Part shown: in pieces, positions 55,446-64,000 of the stretch
Numbering within the stretch: position 1 is the stretch's first letter
Layout: the number at the start of each line of letters is the position of its first letter
DNA from: Oscarella lobularis
Lineage: Eukaryota; Porifera; Homoscleromorpha; Homosclerophorida; Oscarellidae
Assembly (NCBI RefSeq): GCF_947507565.1
Contig: NC_089177.1
Location: 3,534,001-3,598,000 of the forward strand
Direction: 5' to 3'
Length of the DNA stretch: 64,000 bases
Notes under the pieces: model-generated
Seen by the model: the letters and a program-made list of their open reading frames with translations, nothing else
What the model was told of the DNA's origin: nothing
Database searches by the model: none
Made by a program: the position numbers and the translations under genes

Positions 55446-55656
55446 GTCTCAAGTTTGGCCGACCACGCCTATCTCGATCCTAGAAACACGCCTTCGTTCT
55501 ACGGGTTCTACATCTCGTGACTCGCTTTCCAATACGGGCTACTCTGTAACAGCTCGTGGCGTCGCGTTCACTCGCAAACGAGCTTCCCTTTCGCCTATAA
55601 ACGCTAGCGCGACTCCTACGTATTGCAGATCAAGCGGCGTCCGTCCGTAAATCGCC

Positions 55657-58600
55657 ATGGCAGCTCGACAATCAAGCTCAAGCAGATCCGTTCTTCACGA
55701 CGGAGGCCAAGTCGAAGGTAAAACGAGCGAAAAATAGCACGAAAGACGGAGAAATACCCGAAACACCAACACCAGGCCTAACTGAAGCTCTAATCGACGC
55801 GGCGTACGACAAAGACGCGCAGGTGCGCGCGTCCCTCTGCAAATCGCTCGCCCAAGTCGGCAAACGCACGCCGAAGCTCATGCTCGACTGCTGCTACACG
55901 TATCTCGTCAAACGGCCCAAACTGGCGCGCGGTCATCGAGTCGTTCTACTTCAAACGATGCAGCACGTCGTCCAAGAGCAAATCGACGACGTCGACGGAT
56001 CGCTCGCCGGAAAACTCGTCCAACTCGGTTCCGTCGAATTGACTCAGACGAAAGTGCGTTGACTCTTCCGGACCACGCCCACACATTTTATGATATTGAT
56101 TATTTTTTTATTTTTAGGACGTTGTTCCCGATTGGCAGACGGCATCGTCGGGATTGCTCGTCGCCTTGGGTCGACGAAAGGAGTACGGTGCCTTGGTGAT
56201 GGATGAACTGATGACCAAATTTGGTGCTGGGACGGTACCGCATTTTTTTGTTGTTGAAACTCTGGGAAAACTCGCTTCCGAAAACGGTACTCTCTCTCTC
56301 TCTCTCTCTCTCACTCTGGTTCCAAATTCAATTACAGATATACATATTTATTTTTTTTGTAGTGTATGGGGTTGTGCCTCGCGTCAAAGATGCTTTGACG
56401 CGGATGTTGCCTGTTATGGCTGGAATCAAACACGATAATCTAAAGTGGGCTTTCTGTTCATGTGAGTTGAGTATCAATCATTTTTGTTTGTTTATTTATT
56501 TATTTATTTGCCTATTTATTAGGTTTGGCTAAGTTTTGTGACGCCATTCTCGACTACATAGCCAATATCGAAATGGCAAGTGACAAAAGCATCACGTCTG
56601 AAATGTACTTTGGAGAAATGTATTCGGCTTATGACGTCATGTTTAATTTGTGGCTTGTATCAAAAGAGGCAAAGGTGAGAAGCGAATAGTTGCTCACGTG
56701 TGAAACAATGGAGTTCTTTTTTTTCTTTACCCAGTTGAGGTTGGCTGTCATTGATGCAATTGGATACATGAGCCATTTGATGTCGACGGATCGCCTGGAA
56801 GAAATCACGCCGCGACTCATTCCCATGCTCTCGTCGCTCTACAAAAAACACACAGATCATTTCTATATAACAAATGTAAGGGTTTTGCATAAGGGAAGAT
56901 TTGTCCCTGTGAACGCGTTCCATAGAGCATTTGCATGTGTCTCGATGCCGTGCAAAAGAGAAATCCGGCGATGTTGGATCCGTATATCAACGTTCTGATG
57001 AATAGCCTTCATCCTGTCGTGAGTTTTGATGTGTCTTGGGGGGTGGGGCGGAAAGTTAAGACTTCTGCTCTTTAGACGTGCGTTCCAGCTGATTTTGCGA
57101 ATCCCGTAACGGTAAAAAATCACAACGAGCTTCTTCGTTGTTTCAACGTGTTAGGTGATAACGAATGAATTATTATTATATCTTTATTTCGCGCGACTTT
57201 CTTTCTTATTTTAGCGAGATCCTATTCCGATAGAGTAGTCGGGTTCTTGCTGCAGAAGCTGGAAGTCAAGGACGAGCGCTCGAGAATCGGAACGCTGGAA
57301 ATATTGAAGCATCTTGTCAATTCGTCGGACGAAGAAATGGACACGAAAAAATCACTCATCGTCAGCGGACTAAAAATCCTTCTCTCAGAAACAAACAATC
57401 AGGTAATAGAATACCTAGACAATAAAAATAAATAATGAAAAATAATTTATTCAGGTGAAAAAGATGCTGGCTCAACTTGTCACGTCCATGGCCCATCACG
57501 AATATCTGAGTCTAGAGGGAGGACATCTTTTGATTGAGTTTATTGTGCGACAGTGCGCTCTAACGAGCGGATCAGACGAGGCAAGCAAGACTTGAATTGT
57601 AAACTTATCTATTATCGATTCTCTTTTTAGCCAAAGTCTCCCGTTGAAAGAGAAACTGTCGGCAATTTGCAGCTGAGACAAATGTGCGAGAACGTTTTGC
57701 ATCTAATCACAACGACAATCCAGCACACGGAATCGGTAGTGGACTCGCGCGCGCGCATCTCTCTTTCCTCTACGTAGTTTTTCGCAGGTGCTTTGGCCTT
57801 ATTTGCTTGAGTGCGTCGTTCCGCCGCAGTACACCGAAGCGATGGGCTCGCTCTGCAGAAGCGCCGCCTATTTGGCGAACAAGAAACGCGCCGCGAACGC
57901 GGACGACTACGAACTTGACTACGAAATTCTAGGTACAAACAAACAAACAAACAAACAAACGTTCGCGTGTCTCTTAATGTTTTTTTACGTGCGTCTAGTG
58001 AACGTGCCTAAACCGGCGGAGATGATTTCTCGACTTTTGGTAGGGGGAGCAAAGAATATTGGAATTTTTTTTTTCGAAAAAACGGTGTTTAGGTCATGGC
58101 TGGTCGGCCTCACGGAAGCGGAGGTCGCGGTTTGCACGTCTTGAATCTCATGAAGGATACCGGTCCCATTTTGAACGAGGATCTCGTCGAATTGTGGGAC
58201 GCCGTGATTCCGAAGCTCACCCAATACCTTGAAGGTCTTGCCCTCCCTTGGCTGGACGGCCTTTTTAATTAATTAATTAATTAAACACCTCGTATTTTCT
58301 AGAGTACGCGAAAGAGAAGGAAGAAAAAGAATGGAGTCAAAAAGCGTGGGAAGATCTAGTGTTGAAAGTACATGCCATTCGTTTTAATTTTGTTAGTAAA
58401 GAGTCTCTTACCTTCTTTCAGTTGTTATCTAAAACGTTGGACGAAGTGAATGACGAAGAATGGACGTGTGAACTTGGTTCTGCTATGGGAAGACAGATCA
58501 GTCTCTATCCGACCGCCCAGCAGGAAGAAAAGGTGCGGACTCTTTTCGCGTGCGAAGTATTTGGAGCGGTTCTTCTTTTTTTTTTTTAGAATTTTCTCTA

Positions 58601-61600
58601 CAAATGTCTTGGCGTCGTGTTGCGGAAATCGACGAGCCGTCAATTCATTCACGATCATCTAAACATATTGTTTTCCACTGTGGATCATTCTAGTCAGATT
58701 GAAAGAGAGGTCAGTCGATTATTCGAAGGGACTCCTGGTTCTCTAACGCGGCGCTGTTTTAGGGTTGTGCTATGGCACTGGGATTTTGCGCCACGGCTCA
58801 TCTCGACTCGGCCATTGAGAAGCTGGAGTACGTTGCTAAGGACGACATGGTGCGAAAACCGACGGGATTTCTTGGACTAATGAAGGTGATGAGAGCTCAC
58901 GAAAGCGAAGAAAAAAAAAACAGGTTTTCTTTTTTTTATTGTAGGATAAAACGGAAGCTGAAGTGGAGAGAGTGAAAAGCACCGTGATGTTGTGCTACGG
59001 ACAAGTGACGTTCTTCGCTCCGCCAGAGTAAGAACGAAAATATTTTGGATACACGGGGGAGGGGGATTATATGAGAAAATGTAGTCTTATTACATCGCGA
59101 ATCGAGGTGAACATCTTGCGCAGCATCAATCCTCATTTCACCAACGTCAAAGTGAACAAATGCGCAATCCATTTTTAGCTAGCGTGACGTAACGCGGTTT
59201 CGTTTTGTGTCGCCCCAAGGATACGAGTGTGAAGCAGAACTTAATTCGCGCCGTCGATCTCGTCGGAAAGGCCTTGCATCCGAGTCACCTACAGACGAAC
59301 GACTTCGTCTTTCAAAAACGATCCGATCTGCTCATTCACATGCAGAACTACATCAAAGCGGAACCGACGGGCTTCGTCATAGCGAGAGAGACCGTTTCGT
59401 TGGCGATGGACGCCTGCGCTACTCTAGTGTAAGTCGGAAAGCGAAAATATATATAATTAATTAATGCTATGTTTTTTCCTCTTAGAATGCTCGATCCTCA
59501 ATTGACTGAAGCCGACGAATTCGATTTGATTAAAACGTGCACCGACGCTGTCTATCGTCTGCCTCGCGTCGAGACCCTTCACGACGATAAAGCGACGAAG
59601 GGAAAGAGCGAAGCGACGAAGAAAGAGGTACTGTAGAAAATCTACGTACGCGTCTCGTCTATTTTTTTTCGTTTCCCAGGAGACCGCCGCAGCTCAGCGT
59701 CTAATGAATACGACGGTGGCTAGTCTCAATCAACTGCTCAAGCAAATTCTGCTCAAGAGAGTCGATCCAAACGGATTGGAAAACATTACAAAGGTAGTCG
59801 CGATTTATTTTGATTGGCGAGACTATTTTTTTCTCACTGTGCTTATAGCATCTCGAACCGTGGGTGGTCTCCGTCGCTCCGCACGAACGGCATTTGGCTT
59901 CGGAATCGTTTTCCAGCCTATTGCATTGTTATCTTGATACCGTTCAACCAGAGCCGGTTTGTGCTTCGTCTCAACGCGCCGGTTCTTCTACGCCGCTCTC
60001 TCTAGGGCTCCTCGTTCGTCAATCTCGGCAATTTGCTAGCGCGAATGACGCCGCGCTGCACCGATCCCGAATTGGCCGTGCGACAGAATGCGATCGAGTC
60101 CATGCAAACGCTCCTTCGAATATCGGGAAGATACGCCGGCATTTCGCCGCACTCCAAGGACCAATTCGTCGATGCCGTCAGCCTGCTCAAAGACCGAGCG
60201 CAGAAGGACGAAGCCAACGCCTTGTTTGGAGTCGTCAACGATATGTCAAAAGTAGGAGAGATGGGGGGAAAAAAGGAGAGAGAAACGTTGGCTTACCCTT
60301 CTTTAGGTTTTGAGTAAGAAGTTGCCTGCTGATCAGCTGATTCCTTATATCTATCGTCTGCTCGACGGGCTCATCGATGCTGTTTCGCACAGTTCCAGTG
60401 GCGCCTGCGTCGTTTTGAATAGCCTCTTCAAACTGCGCGGCGGAGAACTCACAACAGAGGCACCAATAAAGGGAGATTTTGTTGATTTTTAATTATTTTT
60501 TCTCGTCTTCAGGTGAGCAGTCTCGTGAAGGAGATCATTGAAAAAATGACGAAAATCAGTAGCACGCAAACGCACACGGGTTCCCTGAGGAGTTTGCGAA
60601 CGTTAGCCGTTCATCATCTCCAGACTGTCATCACGACGTTGCTCGACTATCCAATACCTTTAAACCAGTATTCGACTTAGGAATAGAGACGCATCTCCAA
60701 TCTGAATTTCGAATCTCTTCTTAGAAATGTTATCGAGACTTGGCAGACGTTGGCCCAGGACAAACAACTCGTTGTCAGCATTTTCGATTTGCTCTTGGAG
60801 CTTCTATCGAGGAGTCTACCGTACTCGGAGAAAGATCGAGGCTCGTCTGGTCCCGTTCGACATCCGACCCCCGTTCCAAAGGCGGTTACGTGCGCCTTTA
60901 CTTACACATTTGGTGTTGAAGATGTTGAGCCGCTCGCAAAGGAGCACTTTCATCGGCTATTCGCGGCTCTTCTAATTCGAATCGGGTCATGTGCCGTCAT
61001 CACGGAACCCGCTCCTGGAAAGAACAAAGTGGCCGAGCCTAGTTCAGTCAGGTAAGGGAGGTGGAATCGCCGAGAAAGAAGAGTTTGGGATATGGGGTCT
61101 AGTTGTGCTACGGATGCGATGAAAGAGCTATTGACTTTGGTCAAAGCCGAAGCCTTTTTGACGACGACTAGCGAGGAAGGAGTGTGGGCTACGATCTGCA
61201 CGCCGGATCGTTATTCGGAAGGGGTCACCACATTGGCTTGGTTGGCTACATCGTCGTTTTATATATATATTTGCAGAATAGGGAAGATTTTTTTCTTCAG
61301 GGCTCTGTGTCGACACGCTCCGGAGGAAGTGCCGAGAGTCGTCAATTTTCTGACGCCGGTCCTGTCGAATCTATACGAACCGCAGAGAGTCGTAACGGCG
61401 GCGTTTTTTGCCGAGGTAAATGTTGGACGTACGCTAGCTCGTCTCTCTTTGAAACGCGTTCGTGTCGTGCGCACAGTTGATTCATCAGCAGTGCTTGGGC
61501 GATATGAATCTCGTGGAATTGTTGATGAATAATCTCCTCGGTCGGCTCGTCGATTCGTCTCACTACGTTCGCATGTTGTGCGTACGCGGTCTGGGCAACA

Positions 61601-62679
61601 TAGCGAGCATAGGCGGAGAACAGGTCAAACGCCCTTTTTAAAAAGTGTGTGTAACCTAATTTTAATTTTCTGCTGTTCCCTCAGCTGAAAAAATACACGA
61701 CGACCGTTCTTTCGGCTATGATGGCCGGCATGGACGACAAGGAAGATCCTCACGATTTAATCACGCTCGAAGCGATGGCCGGCTTGTCGAAAATCGTCGA
61801 CGAGATCGGCGAGTCGCACGTTCGTCCCATTCTCATTAACATCTGCATTCGCATACGTCCTTGCTTCGAGAAGGTAAACGAAACTTTCGAATGATGCATT
61901 GAATCGCTTTTATTTTTCCTCGTAGGATAAGGCTCCTGTTCGCGCCGCCGCTTTTACTCTTTTCGGCAATCTGAAGCGATTCGGCGACGGCCCGTCTCGC
62001 GCTCCGTTTCTCGAGCAGATACACAATAACTTCATCACGCTTCTTCTGCACATGAACGAGGACGACAAGGACGTTGTCAAAGTGAGCGAAGACAGAGAGA
62101 AAATTTTCGAATCCTTGTATTTTTTACTGCACCCCAGGCCTGCAAGAAAGCTCTCCGACAAATTGGCCTGCTTTTGGGCTCCACAGCCGTCAATGACATG
62201 TTTCAGAAGCATTTGATTGAAGACGCTCAATTGCACTACGGCGAGTTTATGAACGATTTGGCTCGGCTTCTCGTAAGGTCGTCCCTCTAATCGATTTATT
62301 CGTCGATTCTTTGGTCTAACAGATTGCCGACTTTCCCGACAAGATCAATTTCTACACCATGAATTGCGTCGGCTTTTTTAAGAGCGTCTGGCAAGCGATT
62401 CGAGCGAGCGCGGCAATGTTTGCAGGCACGAAAGAGAACAAAGGGGGAAAAAAAGTTCCCTCGCGATTGTCTCCTCCTAGGTTTTCTATTGGGCAATCTT
62501 CCCAAAGCGGATAGGAACACGATATCGAAAGAGCACGTCTGCGCCGGTAAGTAAGCTCCTTGTCAGCGCACTAACGCGATCGATAAACGCTCTCTAGCGT
62601 TGAAAGCGCTTCTGAAGGACGCCTCGCCTCGGGTTCGAATGATGGCCGGGGAAGCGATGAGTCTACTGTATGATTACTA
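55657..62679 (+). CDS. MROH1: MROH1-like maestro HEAT-repeat protein
   Basis: Very large alpha-helical HEAT-repeat protein. The start was placed at the ATG at 55657 (MAARQSSSSRS), where a short intron from 55717 region joins to GLTEALIDAAYDKDAQVRAS; the unspliced frame is also open, so the N-terminus is uncertain. Matching blocks to human MROH1 in order: VVPDWQTASSGLLVALGR, VYGVVPRVKDALTRMLPVM, AYDVMFNLWLVSKEAKLRLA, LDYIANIEMASD, ERLEE-like DRLEEITPRLIPMLSSLYKK, RSRIGTLEILKHLVNSSDEE, VKKMLAQLVTSMAHHEYL, LKLSADQLI-like LPADQLIPYIYRLLDGL, YEPQRVVTAAFFAEL, IRIRPCFEKDKAPVRAAAF and the end ASPRVRMMAGEAMSLLYDY, stop 62677-62679. More than twenty exons with very short introns. Full length or nearly so. 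Confidence 0.9.
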
Positions 62680-62756
62680 GTGTTTGATAAAAAAAAGGAG
62701 ACCGGATTTTTATATACTCCAACTTTTCGTCCACCGAGTGTATTGCTCTGCTAGTT

Positions 62757-64000
62757 CTATGTCGTACCTGTTGTGTATATGGCTGCTATTTCGGCTACCG
62801 CTCCTATGACTGCACCGAAGGCGTTGCCCCAGACGACGAGCCAGCCTAAATGCTTTTCGATCATTTTTTTGACCAGCTGCGAAGTGGGAAAGAATGTCGG
62901 AGGAGCGAGAATAGATCTAAATACTTGCTTACGTCTTTTACTTTTTTCGCAGACATATCGTTAATTTTGGACGTCGTCATTTGCTCGACGTGACGGTGAA
63001 TTTTGTCGGCGTTGACCGTGTCAAGATTTTTGATGATTTCGAGAAACTACAGAACTGCGTGAACAACGGCAACGGCGAGGATTGCAAGACTTACGATGGG
63101 CACGAAATCGTGCACCGAAGCAGCGACGAAAGGGCCGATACAGGGCTCCAGTTGGTCCCTCGTTATCCCCATTGCCTTTAGTAATACTCCTGTAAGTTCT
63201 AAGAGTTAGTAGTCCGTGTGATAAATTGCTTTTGTACCTTCTGGAGTTGCGTAGAGTTGGGTCAACTTTTGGTCTATTAGCAGCCGGATTTGAGGCGAAT
63301 CGAGAAGGTTAGTGACCAATTTTTCTATACTCATTTTCATGAACCTAATTCGCGATTTTATTGACTATCTTACCAAGGTCAAATGTTTGCAGGAAGTCGT
63401 TTGTTCTTGTGTTGATATACTGCTGCATGGAGACCGGCTCGAAAAATGTATCGAGAATAATTCGTTTGATTGACTCTCGGATCTCTTCAAAATGCTGAAT
63501 AATGACCCCACTAAGAAATTTTCCGCTTTATGAGTCTGCTCTAGACGTGACGACTTCATCAAACCTTCCGACTAGGCCAGGTATCTTTGTAAATAGCATC
63601 TTTACGGCTATCCAGTTGGTCATGCCTCCTAACGAGAAATGTCTGCTAGCCATACGTCAAATGCCTAGGCGTTTACAAACCGGAGAACATGACGAGACCG
63701 ACGGAGCGTACAAATCGACAGACAACGTAGCCTAAAGACTGAAATGCAAGCTACCTTCAAAACAACAGGGCATTGACTACCAATGCATTGTGAGTCAAGA
63801 TCAACGATAGTGTGATTAGTGACCAATTGATTTGGACAGTGTTTTGCGAGGCTCGGTTTCAATAGGGCCGTCAGTATGATTCCAGTCAGCATGATTAGAA
63901 ACGAAACGAAATTGCTGAAGAACGCCTTGGTAGCATTCGTTTTGCACCACAGGCAGAACTACGACATTTGTCAATCAATCAATCATCGATGGAGCAGTGA
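62757..64000 (-). CDS. DUF445-family membrane protein (5' incomplete)
   Basis: Minus-strand exons read, from the window end, KAFFSNFVSFLIMLTGIILT (membrane segment), then GGMTNWIAVKMLFTKIPGLV and SGVIIQHFEEIRESIKRIIL. Next come NLLDSPQIRLLIDQKLTQLY, ITRDQLEPCIGPFVAASVHD, a membrane segment (VPIVSLAILAVAVVHAVLYF), and the C-terminal WLVVWGNAFGAVIGAVAEIA, stop at 62759-62757. The pattern G-x-TNW-AVKMLF near a first membrane helix and GLVGSGVI plus a C-terminal glycine-rich helix are hallmarks of DUF445, a family known mostly from bacteria. Function unknown. The first exon(s) probably lie beyond 64000. Confidence 0.7.

Noticed and set aside
1-64000. Bacterial contamination or a symbiont contig
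   Set aside because: Nearly every gene has spliceosomal introns and is a recognisable animal family, across the entire window.

Overview
This is a piece of a compact, intron-rich animal nuclear genome. Most genes have many short introns (about 50-100 bp, GT-AG) and lie a few dozen to a few hundred bases apart, often sharing a promoter head to head. The gene set is metazoan: two nuclear receptors, a receptor tyrosine kinase, NECAB, rhophilin, TSNAXIP1, ANKRD11/12 and SNAPC2. Having just two nuclear receptors of an early-branching type side by side, with such compact introns, suggests a sponge, perhaps a homoscleromorph such as Oscarella or Corticium. The animal assignment is firm; the sponge assignment is inference.

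Layout. 1-1195: 3' end of NUP93 (+). 1520-6661: two nuclear receptors transcribed away from each other. 6939-9460: SNAPC2 and RPRD1 (both -). 9655-10250: a cluster of hairpins inside a possible small spliced transcript. 10501-15936: TSNAXIP1 and a GALNS-type sulfatase (both -). 16108-18125: small orphan genes and sulfatase relics. 18127-22320: glutathione synthetase (-) and an ANKRD11/12-type gene (+). 22400-24162: a chromodomain protein with a C-terminal membrane segment (-) and an unrecognised gene (+). 24335-30951: NECAB and MAN2C1 (both -).

31060-37803 is a tandem array from one receptor-tyrosine-kinase gene: a relic, a copy that lost its kinase, and a full-length copy, with a relic of a neighbouring MAN2C1 exon in between. 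38234-41816 holds two related secreted precursors with a CUB-like domain, dibasic sites and a small cysteine module, each behind a TATA promoter. 42080-43274: RAB5IF and RABIF share a promoter of about 20-44 bp. 43805-46392: a single-exon kelch-cytochrome b561 fusion (-) and a single-exon FKBPL-like TPR protein (+). 46408-49675: tandem OXCT (ketone-body CoA transferase) genes. 49806-62679: GGH (-), PEF1 (+), RHPN (-) and MROH1 (+), arranged as two head-to-head pairs. 62757 to the window end: a DUF445-family membrane protein (-), incomplete at its 5' end.

The window is mostly ordinary housekeeping genes rather than one pathway. The most unusual items are the kinase-less receptor copy, the CUB-like precursor pair, the tail-anchored chromodomain protein, the kelch-b561 fusion, the hairpin cluster and the linked nuclear receptors. 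Exon coordinates were worked out by eye from splice signals, reading phase and remembered family sequences; no alignment was run.
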